From Sphagnum compactum (taxonomy: Eukaryota > Bryophyta > Sphagnopsida > Sphagnales), in contig OZ234500.1 of NCBI GenBank assembly GCA_965153455.1, positions 5,270,001 to 5,334,000 on the forward strand: a stretch of 64,000 nt of DNA, given 5' to 3'. The translations under genes were made by a program, and so were the position numbers. The first letter of the stretch is position 1. Each line of letters opens with the position of its first letter. The notes under the pieces are model-generated. The model had not been told where the DNA came from. It searched no databases and saw only the letters and a program-made list of their open reading frames with translations. Below are positions 48,595-60,553 of the stretch, piece after piece.

Positions 48595-51500
48595 GATTGT
48601 TGTAACAACTACCTTAAAAATAACAATTCAAAACTAAATCTACTTGAATAGGATTGAGAATGACAACATCAGCCAGAATGTGAACCCCATTTTTAGATAA
48701 CACAATTTTAATGCATCATTGTGAGAATTAAAGCAAAGATAAAAGCCTCAAAAAAACATGTGTTTGTTCATATGAAACATAAAACTCAACATTTATGGCA
48801 ATAGAAGCAAAAATATCTTGAACAACATCATGAAAAATTATACATTCCCCTTCATAAGAACAATTCACCACAAGAAATGTATTCCCATCAGTTGACCACA
48901 AATACAATGAGCTAAATTTAAAACCACTATATGAAGGGAGACTCAACCTATGCGCAATATTGTGAAAAATATGTTAAAAGCCATACAAAACGATGGGATG
49001 ACTAGATGTGTAAAAGGCCATGCCCTTAAACCCAAACCTGCACATGATTTCAAATGAACATGACGAGGATCAAAAGTCATGTCTGAGATGCCGTTGAAAA
49101 CCATATATTTGTGCAATCTCTATCATATGTTCACTAGAAGATGATTCATTCTTCTATCTGAAAATTGTTTAAAAAAAAGGATCCAAGTTTGGATTTTTAT
49201 TTTTTTTAAATCACATCCTCTTCAAATGTGTCTAAAATGGAAGCAATCTTTGAACTACATGTTCTTGTGGCCTCTAATAAAAATGGGTGATGATATTGTA
49301 AAAATGAACAAATAATGATTAAAGCCACAAAAACATAACTCCCCAAATAGGTTGCCATGGCAATGGCATGAATGGAAATGAACCATACACTCTCTTTAGA
49401 AATGGCGAATGATGTTTGCCAACAAACAAGGGCCTTCAAGAAACTCCAACAAACTTAGACCTAAAAGCCTAACAAATCTTTGGATGAGAGTTGAATCAAA
49501 GGATGAAAGCTAACACTGGAAATCTAAAAGGAAGGGGAGTTCATAACAAATATAAAAGCCTTTGGGCAAAACACTATGAAAAAACACTAAAAATCACTTG
49601 GACATCTTTTAACCTTGAGAGCATTTTTACAACCATGATAGATCTTTGTCTAGACTCCAAAACCTTATAGAGAAAAGAAAAGGCAAAGGTAAGTGAACAA
49701 AAAAACATTCCTAAAATCACAATATTATCCCCAAGAACATAAAATGTGATCCAAGAGATAAAATTGAAAGGTAAGTTGAAAGGGGACCAAATTACATACT
49801 TAAAGTGTTTAAATTATTAGCCCCACCAAACCCAACCATAATGCAAAATGTTCAAAACACAAGGAACCATTGAGGAAATGTGACTATTATCAACTATGGA
49901 AAGGAACAAACAATAAAAAAAAGGTTTGTGAAAATACATAAAAATTAGAATTGAACCAAGGAAAAAATTAACCATCCCAATGAATCACACTACCACATCC
50001 CAATAGAAGAATGAATAACTCTCAAACATCCCTAAGTGCTTTGATGAAGTTTACACAATGTATACATGTATTTGGTTACATGCAACAATCAAAATTTGTT
50101 AGGCAAACTATATAATTGTACAATGATTCAAACACCTCCTCGTTTGTAAACTTTTGAAATTTATTGATGTTGTTACAAACACATTTTGTAGGATTGCATA
50201 GGACTAGGTGACCAACCTAAATGATGGCATAAAACACTTAAGTTTTTACATTATGGGACAATCCCACGTGGTCCATTTTGTCAATCCTTTAATTGTTTTC
50301 CAATTTCCAATTATCCATGATGCAACCATCATAATTGTGAAAGCCCAATGCATTACTAAATCTAATTTGTTGGTCACTAAGTTCACGTGCAAGTTTTTGA
50401 ATCATGAATTGATGAATGCTCTTAGGATCATTTACTCACAATATTGGTTACAACCAGATCATGAATCCACTTTTGTAGCTCAATTGAGCTTGATCATTTG
50501 ACATTATTACACACCAAAGAAACTTGGTACATGCTGCTCATTGGTTTTGAAGCCATTTTCAAGGGATGTTTTGGGTCTCTAGACATTCCTTTTTGAGTTG
50601 ACCGTGAAAATTCAGTCTCCTAAGACCATGAAATGAAAATCTAGTCACTAAATTGTGGCATCAACTTGCTACAAACAATCTACAAGTTGTTGGTGTCTCT
50701 GAGTTCATTAAACTTGCTCAAATGACCAGTGTCCAAGTCACTAACAACGTAAAATAAGAGAGACACATATTACCATATTTATACCACCAAATCAGTACCA
50801 CCAAACAAAACAAATGGGGAACCAAATGAAAACTACATACTGTAGTCTCCCCCTTACAGGCAGAGCCGACAAATGGAGAATCAAAGCCCCAATTTCTCAA
50901 CACTATTGAGAAAATGAGCACAAAAATCTGCTCACAACCAAAAGCAGGTGTTACCAAACCATTCTGGAGCTGCAGCCCACCAGTTGAAGTCTCCATGTAG
51001 GTCTAAAGTCTAAACCCTAAACCCTAAAGTCTACAACCTAAAGCACCAATGTGCATGCAGCAGAAAACTTCAACATTGAAAAAAATCTGTAGGAGCACAC
51101 AATAAGAACAGAAACGCACATTTCCATACTAACTGACCGGCAATAAATTGGAGCTTCACTGAATTAATGTCTTCATAATAGCATAGTACCAGACATAAAC
51201 GAGGACAACAGTACCCAATGATCCAAAAAAATACTCCATTGAGAAGACGAGGACCCATCTCACAATATAGCATCACAATACATCAATGTAGTAGAAAGTG
51301 GGCAAATTTCAAGCTAGTTACTGCTAGAAGATGGAGATTGATATGCAAGCAGAAGATGGAGATTGCTACAGAAGAAAACAAAAAGTACCTATACAGAAGA
51401 TACCATTGGATTGATATAGATTAGTGGGTTGATGGGACTGGTTTAACACTTTATACTCATCTGAAAGTTTCCACACAATGGCAATTCATTGTTCTCTTGA

Positions 51501-52300
51501 GGTACTCCTAAGTGCCTGCAGTGCAAGATAACACACTTTGGGACAATTAGGTGCCTAATGGGACATTTAGGTGCTCATAGTGCATTTCAACTGGTGATTA
51601 TCACACACTTTCATGGTCAAAAACAATGGCTCCAGTCAATCACCTCATGTGAGGTCATAACTGGCTTCTGAAGATTCTAAAGGAACAAAGTCAAGCAAAA
51701 ACTAGACAATGTTGCAGTACACAAGACACATACCTTGCACCAAATGCATTATCATGATTCAGAAGGCAGCCTTTGTCTTTTCCCTGAGATTCTTCAACTC
51801 CTTATCAGTATCAGGCAGAGGTCATACCACAACACTATTATAGAATCTGCCCTGAAACCACATCACCAAACACCACAACTTTCACAAATCATCATATCCA
51901 CCACAGTGTGTTGATCATTAAAAACATACCAAGAGATACAGATTAGTTAAATGTGTCTGTCAAACTCCAGTTGAATAGATCAACGATCAAAAAACTTAAC
52001 TAACTTCAAGGCTGGCACATAAGCATGAAATCTCAAGAACTACCCAAACCCTTTTGGGAATATCCATTTATCAACTCCACAACTACAGATCTACAAAAAT
52101 ATGCAGTCTGGACTAAAGACACTGCAAGATTTTTCTCAATGACGATTACAAGCAGCACAATTTCTCATAGAGAACGAAGTACAAAAGATAAGTACAACCC
52201 TGTTCTTCAAGGGACATCAAGCACAGCTCCGTAGGGGTAGAGACTTGTGAGTCACAAACAAAACAAGAGCCAATGCAAGTTCATTCCAACAATGACAGTA
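48595..52300. other. Intergenic DNA, no gene supported
   Basis: Mostly AT-rich with short frames. One short minus-strand stretch (51,759-51,855) reads like the end of a protein (PDTDKELKNLREKTKAAF then stop) but has an in-frame TGA just before it; see findings. Confidence 0.4.
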
Positions 52301-52379
52301 TTTTCCAATGCCAAGTTGAGCTTATCTCAGAAAGTAAAATACAAATTGTTTCTCCATTTTCACATGGATTGTAAGCACG

Positions 52380-52660
52380 AAGGTCATTTTGCATAAACCA
52401 AGGTTCATCACCATTTGCTCTAGAGAAGGAAGACCATGATGATGATGACGATGATGATGTTCTTCAAATATGATGAGGAACACCAGAAACTTGAATCTTG
52501 AGAACATCTCCCCTGGAGTGTGGGTGGGGAAGATCATTTTGCATAAACCAATTGTTGTCACCATTCCCTCCAAAGAAGAAAAACCATGACCCCAAGTAGC
52601 AAAAAAATGATGAGAAACATGAAATACTCAAATCCTGAGAATCTCTCCTTCTGAAAGATG
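52380..52660. repeat. Tandem duplication of ~145 bp across the squalene synthase 3' end
   Basis: Two diverged copies, about 52,380-52,519 and 52,530-52,660. Shared words are CATTTTGCATAAACCA, TCACCATT, AAGACCATGA/AAAACCATGA and TCTTGAGAACATCTCC/TCCTGAGAATCTCTCC. The right-hand copy holds the C-terminal codons, stop and start of the 3' UTR of squalene synthase; the left-hand copy lies downstream of the stop and contains a GAT/ATC repeat. Confidence 0.75.
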
Positions 52661-53766
52661 TAAGGTTCACAGGCCGCTTGAATATTGTCAATATATTTCT
52701 GAGTTGCTGCTGCTGATGGGTCTTTATTGTCTATCTTGGAAGCCAAGATCGAAGAGAATTTGTAGAACCCTTCATACACATCTGACATTGACCTGGTCTC
52801 AAAGACTTTAGCAGTCAATCCACGACGCATTTTAACAACTCCTCTGAAGACTTCAATGTTGTTGTAGCACATGGCATATGTGGCAATCGCCATTATCTGC
52901 GGGATAGCACAGAAGCGCAGATTTGATGGATCATTCACAGCTGACAGGTACTGGAGACAATCTGTTGCATGGGAAAGGCCATTGGTAACCATATCATTCA
53001 GACATTGCACTGCTTTTTCTGAGTTCTCCTCTTGTTTGAAATCCTCAAGCCGAGCAGCATATCGACCCCAAATCTCATGAGGCCAGAACATTCTGGGTGC
53101 TGGAATCTCATTGATGTCTTCCAAGTAATCTCTGGTGATATTTATTTTCTGGAGAAACAAGCCCATGGAGTTGGAAAGAGAGTCTGGGGCAAGTGCCTCC
53201 AGGCCTGATGAATGAAAGAGCCGTGAAAGTCCCAATCCCACAATCCCAGCAACATAGTGACAATACTCGTCATAGTCCTCCACTGTCTCTACCTCAGACT
53301 CGATAAACTTGGCCATCCCAGCTCCCATCCGTTGAGTCATTTCGGCAATCACGTCTTGGTATCCTTTGCTTAACCCGAGAAAGGCATTGGAAACAAAATG
53401 AAATTTGTCCATTAGCTCTTTGTAGTCCTTCACCCCACAAGAGAAATGCCAAGAAGGATCGTAAATCGTCTTGTGAAAGTCCTTAAGGATGGGTACCTTG
53501 ACTTCAATCGGAATGCTCATGTCATCCTCCACCGTGTCAAGCCCTCGCAGTACCACGTAGAAGACACAAACTGCGTCGCGCAGTTCAGAACCCAGCTGCT
53601 GGATGACGATGGAAAAACTGCGCGACACTCTTGTCAACATCTTGTAACAGAATGCAAGATCTGGATCTGCTGGAATCGCCCGACTGGCTTGCATTGCCGC
53701 GATCTTCAACTTCACCAATGCCGGCAACTCCTCCGGATGCTTCAACAACACTTCTACCAAACCCAT
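52558..53766 (-). CDS. SQS: Squalene synthase (farnesyl-diphosphate farnesyltransferase), intronless
   Basis: The enzyme joins two farnesyl diphosphates through presqualene diphosphate and reduces the product with NADPH to squalene, the committed step to sterols, on the ER membrane. The frame encodes 402 residues from Met at 53,766 ([14 protein letters not shown], the usual plant start; usual length 400-415). Landmarks: VSRSF (47-51), first Asp-rich metal site DTVED (77-81), KRMGAGM-like [10 protein letters not shown] (146-155), [11 protein letters not shown] (164-174), second site DYLED (213-217) followed by [38 protein letters not shown], and a C-terminal hydrophobic anchor ([17 protein letters not shown]). 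All catalytic motifs are intact. No intron interrupts it, unlike most plant genes of this family known to me, so it may be a retrogene that remained functional. The same frame extends 66 codons upstream to an ATG at 53,964 through a GA repeat. Confidence 0.95.
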   Translation of the reverse strand: MGLVEVLLKHPEELPALVKLKIAAMQASRAIPADPDLAFCYKMLTRVSRSFSIVIQQLGSELRDAVCVFYVVLRGLDTVEDDMSIPIEVKVPILKDFHKTIYDPSWHFSCGVKDYKELMDKFHFVSNAFLGLSKGYQDVIAEMTQRMGAGMAKFIESEVETVEDYDEYCHYVAGIVGLGLSRLFHSSGLEALAPDSLSNSMGLFLQKINITRDYLEDINEIPAPRMFWPHEIWGRYAARLEDFKQEENSEKAVQCLNDMVTNGLSHATDCLQYLSAVNDPSNLRFCAIPQIMAIATYAMCYNNIEVFRGVVKMRRGLTAKVFETRSMSDVYEGFYKFSSILASKIDNKDPSAAATQKYIDNIQAACEPYIFQKERFSGFEYFMFLIIFLLLGVMVFLLWREW

Positions 53767-53896
53767 TTCTGCAATTTTTCTATACACAAAAGAAAAATAG
53801 CCCGCCACAAAATGCAAACCCAGAGAATAGAAAACAACGAGAAGGAATAAGAGAAAGGATCCAGAGACGAGACGAGAGGAGAGAAAAGACGAGCAT

Positions 53897-53900
<4 letters not shown>

Positions 53901-53940
<40 letters not shown>
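53901..53940. repeat. (TC)20 microsatellite in the squalene synthase leader
   Basis: Forty bases of perfect TC repeat, GA in the transcript sense, about 135 bp before the likely start codon. GA-rich leaders are common in plant genes. Confidence 0.95.
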
Positions 53941-53944
<4 letters not shown>

Positions 53945-53970
53945 GACTGACACACAATGCTCATCTACCT

Positions 53971-53996
53971 TTTAGGGTTTGCTTTTTTAGGGTTTC
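53971..53996 (-). promoter_or_regulatory. Two telo-box motifs upstream of squalene synthase
   Basis: TTTAGGGTTT at 53,971-53,980 and TTTTAGGGTTT at 53,986-53,996 lie just upstream of the GA repeat. They read AAACCCTAAA in the gene's direction. They could be promoter elements; the transcription start is not known. Confidence 0.45.
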
Positions 53997-54369
53997 CAGG
54001 TGCCTAATGCCTTTTCTTTTTTTCTGGCTACTTTTGTTTTTTTCAACTGGCTAAAAACATCTCTGTGTGTGTGTGTGTGTTTTTTCGGGTTTTCTAATTG
54101 CCAAAATTCTACAGATTTTCTAAAAAATATCGCCAGATTTCTCTATTGGGTTCTAAACTCATGTAGCCCACAAATGTGAAGGAATTCTTAAAGTCTGTTA
54201 TTTCCATCTCCTGTTGTTTATAGCCAAATTTGGCTAAACTGTATCATTATGGATGAAAACCAGTTCAGCCACATCACAAACATTTCATCCAAATTTCTGA
54301 AATTTTCTGCCTATCAGAAAATGGAAAACTGTAAAATGGAAATTTTCTAATCTTGCTGTTCTCAAACTG

Positions 54370-54600
54370 TTCCCACAAAGTTCCCCATGGTTCTTTATTA
54401 TGTTCCAATTGTGTTTAAAGTTCCCTTGTTAATATGTAGTTCTTTTATTATATTCCCGATGTGTTCCCACCAAGTTCCTGACGGTTCTTTATCATGTTCC
54501 CAATTTGTTCCCACCAAGTTCCTCATGGTTCTTTATCATGTTCCCAATTTGTTCCCACCAAGTTCCTCATGGTTTTTTATGATGTTCCCAATGTGTTGCA
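54370..54600. repeat. 44-bp tandem repeat, about five copies
   Basis: GGTTCTTTATCATGTTCC recurs at 54,483 and 54,527, with diverged copies on either side; units carry CCCACCAAGTTCCTCATG. It ends about 300 bp before the LINE. Confidence 0.8.
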
Positions 54601-54933
54601 TTTTTTCCCTTGAGTTTTACCTGTTGGACACGGGCAGCATAATAGAATAATTTTGAAGATTCCATGTCGAACAACAGAATATTCTCGAAACTTCAAAAAG
54701 ATTCCCTTTTTTTTCTTTTGCAAACTTTTTTTGTTGAGAAAAGTAGCCTACCTTTTTTTAATTTTCAACAATTTTTACAAATATTATAATTAGTGTTAAT
54801 GCTGCCAATTTATTCTTAATAACATCAGTATTGTTGTTGTTTCTATTTTCTTTTTTTCTTTTTTTCAGTTTTCTGATGTTATTATTGATCATGACCGACC
54901 GACAGCTCACCTGTTGACGCGCGGTTGTCCAAG

Positions 54934-55569
54934 ATGGAGGCGGCCATCGAGAACATTGCATCTTTTGCGGCCGCTAACAACCTTGCAGTCAACCAACTAA
55001 TGGAGCACGAGGCGACTGCGGCTGTCACAACCAAGGCTGCTTCTGCGGAGGAGCCCAAATGAACCACAATGATGGTCAAAAACGTGCGCCAGGTGCTCAG
55101 TCGGGCTATGGAGACCCTGGCCGATGTGCCCAAATAGGAGGAGCACAAGCTCAACTTGCGCCTCATGGGCTTTGACGCCAAGGAGGGCGAGACCGAGAAA
55201 TAACTAATGCAGCGGCTCAACACAGAGCTATTGTAAGGGTAACTAAGGCTGCGTGCCAAGGTCGTCGCCGCCATGCGGCAACAGCTTGCAACCGCGTGAG
55301 CCTCCACCTCGACGACGAGTGCGCGCCCCGATGCGGTGCTGCTCAAATTCGCAACAAGCGAAGACCGCCAGGCCGCGCTGCGAGGGCGCAAAAGCCTGGC
55401 AGGGACCAAGTTAAGCTTAGACGAGGACCTCATGCCCGTGCAGCAGGCGCTCAAGTCGCAACTGTGGCCGTTATTCAAGGAGGCTAAGGCAGTAGGCAAG
55501 CGCACCTTCTGGCGCGCAATCGAGCTCTTCATCGACGGCACTCGGATTTGCCCACCCTCCTTTATTTAA
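54934..55569 (+). pseudogene. LINE ORF1 remnant
   Basis: One frame from ATG 54,934 (MEAAIENIASFAAANNLAV) to TAA at 55,569, interrupted by several stops (for example TGA near 55,060 and TAG near 55,135). The readable blocks (LRLMGFDAKEGETEK, VLLKFATSEDRQAALRG, LFKEAKAVGKRTFWR) fit a basic, nucleic-acid-binding ORF1 protein. Several stops differ by one transition from Arg or Gln codons. Confidence 0.6.
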
Positions 55570-55933
55570 GGCCACGGCCCAGAGAGACCTATGCATGGTA
55601 TTATGGAACATGCACGAAGGTGATGTAAATAAACTGGAAACGGGGGTGCAAATACTAGAGCTATTTCAGGATGTTGACCTTGTCTTATCAACCGAAACCT
55701 CACACTTCCCAGGCCAACATTTGCCACACGTTGAAGGGTTTGACTCACTTGCAGTAGCGCGCACTGTGCAGCCGGGAAGAAGAAAAGCGATAAAACATAG
55801 CGAGGGGGTTGTTGGTTACTTTCGCAGCCACCTCGGCCCAAACTTGTCACAGTGGAAGGAAGGAAGCCACGATTCTTATCTATGGCTACGGGTCAGCATG
55901 GGTGTTGCCCCTAACTTGTATGTCTACGTGGTG

Positions 55934-56742
55934 TGTCGCAACCCCACTTTGTCCAAGTGTGGGGGTGAAGCCCAACACTTGGAAAAGTTGGAGATTTGGA
56001 GTCCTTCGGGACTCCCGAATGTTTAGAGCTCGACAGCAAGGCCCAAAACACCTGGCATTGAGGTGTTCTTGGTGTCATTGGAAAGGTCTTGAAACGTAAA
56101 TATCGAAAATGGCCTCGCATTGACCATTCAGACATCTGCAGCCCAAGTTATGGGCAAAAGAAGGGCCGGGAGTCAAACTGACAGTTTTTAAAAGTCAGGA
56201 ATCGACCCTTTCCTGACGTCGCCTGAGGGAGTGCAACATGGCGTTGGAAAGATCTCGACGAGGGCTACAACTTTGGTTTAGACCTCATCGCGATCGGACT
56301 CCGGAGTCGGGAGTGATGGCCGCTCAAAGTTCCGGGAGTCCCGCCGGGACAGTTTCGGGATTTCATTTCGGGAGTCCCAAGAAAATGTGCCATTTGGATG
56401 TAGCCTCCGCGGCGAGCTGCAAAGAATACTATATGGGGGAAGGTGGTGGCTTCCCCCGAGTCCGGGCCGTGGTGAGTCTTGTGTGTCCAAGTGCCTGTGG
56501 CTTGTCCCAACACCCAAGGGTGTCCCGAATGCTAAACTAACCTCTTGTGGTTGGTTTTTTGGATGCAGATTCACACAAGTTAAGCTAGTCCCTCTTCCTA
56601 GTCTAATCATTGCGCTCCCAACTCGACCCTCTACCCCTTTTTAGAGTTGGAAGCCGGGAGTGTGCCCCAAGTCTCCACTTTCCGCAACTTGACCTTGTGA
56701 AACCCTCAAGTGGGTTTCACCCGGAGACTTAAGAGCGCGTCA
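55934..56742 (+). mobile_element. Solo LTR 1, inserted in the LINE
   Basis: Starts TGTCGCAACC and ends GCGCGTCA (TG...CA), 809 bp, flanked by a 5-bp direct duplication TGGTG at 55,929-55,933 and 56,743-56,747. It interrupts the LINE endonuclease frame. It shares long blocks with the element at 59,593-60,553, for example ATTTGGATGTAGCCTC and GGGGGAAGGTGGTGGCTTCC. No internal gag-pol is present, so it is a solo LTR. Confidence 0.85.
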
Positions 56743-59592
56743 TGGTGTATGATGCCCCTGTTGGCTCCAAACACGAGAACGAATCCTTGTTCCAAAACCT
56801 GCCATGAGATATTGCTCAAGTTCAAACTCTAGGGGGCATAGTATTATTGGGAGGGGATTTTAATGCGCGAACTATAACGTTACTAGATACCATTGACACT
56901 AGCGACCTTTGTGAACTATTACAGGCGCATGAGTTCGTTGAGACTGAGCAACCAAGTGCTATGGCTAAGCAACAGAACCGCAACGCCAGTGTTGGGAGCT
57001 GGGGCCGCAAGCTCTTAGACCTATGTTGTGACGTTGGGTTGCTCATCTTCAATGACCGGACACCTGGCGACGAATCAAGGGAATTCACTTGCTTGGCAAA
57101 TGGGGGGCGTAGCACTATTGATTATATTGTTGGCGCACTTGCAATTTGGCAAGTTACTACACACCTCAAGGTGATAATAAACGACACCTGTTATTGCACG
57201 ATGGGGGGAGACTCTAACCACATGCCATTACACCTACGGTTGAGCATCGATTGTAGTTTTGTTGAGCCACAACATATAGTTGTAACAAAAAAAAATCTAC
57301 CTAGGATAAAAATGATAAATCAAAAGCTGAAGAATATCAGCTTGCCCTAACAGCCAATCTTGGAAACCTATGGGTTGTTGATTCAATCGAGCATCTGGGG
57401 CAAACGGGTTAGCTGACCTACTATAGCAGTGCGTGGGTGCTACAGCAGAGCCTACTTTTGGCAACAAGCCTTCAAGAGGAAACTATAGAACGCGACATTG
57501 CCATAAACCCTGGTTTGATGCTAATTGCCATATAGCAAAGCGTGAGCTGAGGCTTTGGCTGAAAGCCAACCTCGATTCGCACGCCGTTAAACATTAGGCA
57601 AGTAAACTCAAAAATTTATTAAAAAAGAAAAGAATTTTCTAGGAAACTGCAAGAGCTCAACATATGTGTACGCTTGCCAAGGTGGATGCACTCTCGTTCT
57701 GGAAAAAGTACCGGCCAAGGGCACCCGTTGTCGACAAAATCAGTGCAGCTACACTTTTGGAAGGCTTCCGCAGGCTAGTTGGCTAGTCTCCACCACCCAT
57801 ACGGCTGCGAATTGATCACTCGACCTAGGTGACGGAACCTTCACCTAGCCACACCCTAAACACAAATATCACACTTACTAAGCTGTTTTAGGCGCTGAAG
57901 AAACTACAAAGGAATAAGGCTGATGGTTTGTATGGTATGAAAGTTGAGTTCATTTTGGATGCAGGAGAGCTGCTACACATGCCACTATTGACAACGTTCA
58001 ACTGCTTTCTAGCGAAAGGCTTTCCAGAAGCCCTTTCCACTAGGGTGGTCCACGCGATCTTTAAAGGGGGCGATGCCTCCGAATTTGACAACTACATGGG
58101 GATAACTGTTGGGCCTATCCTAGCAAAGTTGTTCACTATGATCCTTGACAAAAGGCTGAGCGAATGGGTTGAACAACATGGGCTGCGTGCCAAGGGTCAA
58201 GTTGGGTTTCGCAAAAATTACCGCACTACTGACCAACTTTTCATACTGCGAACTTTGATAGAACAGAGCAAGGCAAAAAAGAAGCCACTCTATTGTTACT
58301 TTGTGGACTCAAAAAGGCGTTCGATATTGTGTCGCGTGAAATGCTGTGGGAGGTGTTAGCTGGCCTCGGGGTGGAGGGACGCTTCTTACGATGCCTACAA
58401 GCGATGTATACCAAGGATACCATATGCATCAACCACCCAAGCGAAGGTGTCACCTCCAGCTTCAGGTGCCAACAAAGTGTGAAGCAAGGTTGCCCTCTCA
58501 GCCCCCTATTGTTTGGGTTATATTTGGATGCCCTGGAGGGCGCTTGGACGGCAGAGAATGCGATGCACCGACCCTAGCAAACGTGCACGTATGGTTGTTG
58601 TTTTTTGCAGATGACCTTGCTCTGACATCGGAATCAGAGGTGGGACTATAGCACCAATTAGACGTGCTCCAGCAGTTCTGTGCAGAACATGGACTTATAG
58701 TGAACGTGAAAAAAACAAAAGTTATGGTGTTTAACTTTGTTGACCCATGCCAAGAGTTTGTGTTTGAAAGTGATGCTATTGAGCGTGTGCAGACCTTCAA
58801 ATACCTGGGGATCCTGCTCAAGACCACCCTGAACCTAAATAGTGCAATGGAACATCTAGCAATTGCCAATAGGCGTTCGCTATTCGCATTGAACTACCAT
58901 TGTGTGGAGCTACGTATTATGGATGTCCAGTTACGTTGTGACCTCTTCAACACGTTGGTGCCTTCCACAACAAGTTATGCTGTGAAGTTTGGGTGGACTC
59001 CAAGAAAATAGAGGCTATTAAAGTAGTGTACCGAAGGTTCCTCAAATCCTTGCTCGGGGTGCGAAAAACAATTAGCACGTCCTTCATGTTGGTAGAATTT
59101 GGCAAATTCCCCTTTGAACACTTTGCATGGGGACAAGCGTTGTTGTACTATAACCGTGTGAGCACGATCACTAAAGACCGCATCTTGGGTAAGGCATGGG
59201 AAGCCTAACTCGCTATGCTTGCTGCGGGAAAGAACTGTTGGGCTAGATCCGTGAAAAAATGGCTACTCAAGAATCAGCCCCAGGAGGTGGCAGGTTTTCT
59301 ACCTCTGGTTCAACCGTCGTTGGAAACGACGCCTAAGCTTGCAACGACTCGTGTGCTCTAGGCGAGGACTGCTCAACCACCGCTGAGAACAGCTCCTGCG
59401 ACAATGCACATACACCCAACCCTTCTAGCAGGGGTGAGAGGCTAGGCGGAAAGCCAAGTACTTTGGTGTAATGTACACAATGTATGGGTAGGAGTTTAGA
59501 TGGCTCAGTTGGCCGCGCTACAACTAGTGCAGCCGGTTGGTGCTAGATCTACGACAGGAGGCCTAATCAACCAGGAGGCTGGGGCCCCACCC

Positions 59593-60553
59593 TAACGCAC
59601 TCCCAAGTTCCTAGTGGACCCACTTGAGGGTCCAAGTATGTGGCAATGCGGAAGGAGTTGGAACTTGGAGCACGCTCCCGACTTCTAGCACTAGAGGGGG
59701 GTGAGAGGGGTGTGCTAGAAGTCCCGGGATAGACTAAGAAGAGTTGACAAGCTTCACTCACTCACACGGGCCTGCATGGAACCACACAAAGTGGTTAGTG
59801 CAAAGTTGGAGCACCCTTGGTGCTAGGACGAGCCACGGGCAACACGGACACACAAGACTCACCACGGCCCGGACTTGGGGGAAGCCACCACCTTCCCCCT
59901 TATAGTATACTCTGCAGCTTTCCACAGAGGCTACATCCAAATGGCTATTTTTCCCGAGACTCCCGAGTGGGAGTCCCGAAATCGCGCCAAATGGGACTCC
60001 CGCGACTTTGGAGCCCCATAACTTTGCGAGCAGACCTTGGATCGCGATGCGGTCTGAAGCAAAGTTGTAGATCTCGTCGAGACCTTTTCAACGGTATGTC
60101 GCACGTCCTCTGCAGCCCAGTATTTCGGGTCGATTCCCGACTTTTAGTGGTCGGGAGTCAAAACTGGCAGACTCCCGGGAATTCGACTCCCGACCCTTCT
60201 TTTGGCCATAACTTGTGTTTCAGATGTCCAAATGAGCAATGCGAGCCCATTTTAGATATCTACGCTTCAAGAGCTTTCCAATGATATAAAGAACGCCACA
60301 AGACATTGAGGTTTGACACCTACAATTGCTCTCTAAAATTTCGGGAGTCCACCGGGACTCCATCTCCCAAAGTGGGAGTTGCCTTGGGAGTGTGAGTGTT
60401 CACTCCCTCACACTCCCTCACACTTTCTTACACTCCCGGGAGTGTGATGTGACTCCCGGGCTTTCTCTTGCCTTGACTCCCGGGCTTCCTCTTGGCCCGC
60501 AACCTTATAACCCCTTTGCCTTTGGTCCCGGGCCCAAAGCTAGGGTTGCGACA
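59593..60553 (-). mobile_element. Solo LTR 2, same family, opposite orientation
   Basis: Reverse complement starts TGTCGCAACCC and ends GAGTGCGTTA, 961 bp, with 5-bp duplications CACCC at 59,588-59,592 and 60,554-60,558. The last base pair is TA instead of CA. It is longer than copy 1 and contains several repeats of ACTCCCGGG-type words. It splits the LINE between the reverse transcriptase and the zinc knuckle. Confidence 0.82.

Noticed and set aside
53754-53957. Other minus-strand frame rich in Arg-Glu repeats
   Set aside because: It is the GA microsatellite read in another frame, overlapping the squalene synthase leader.
56238-56644. Short plus and minus frames inside solo LTR 1
   Set aside because: They lie within an LTR and match non-coding LTR copy 2 across the frame limits.
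59490-59560. tRNA-like A box (TGGCTCAGTTGG)
   Set aside because: No matching B box, anticodon arm or acceptor stem could be folded; it lies within the LINE and looks accidental.
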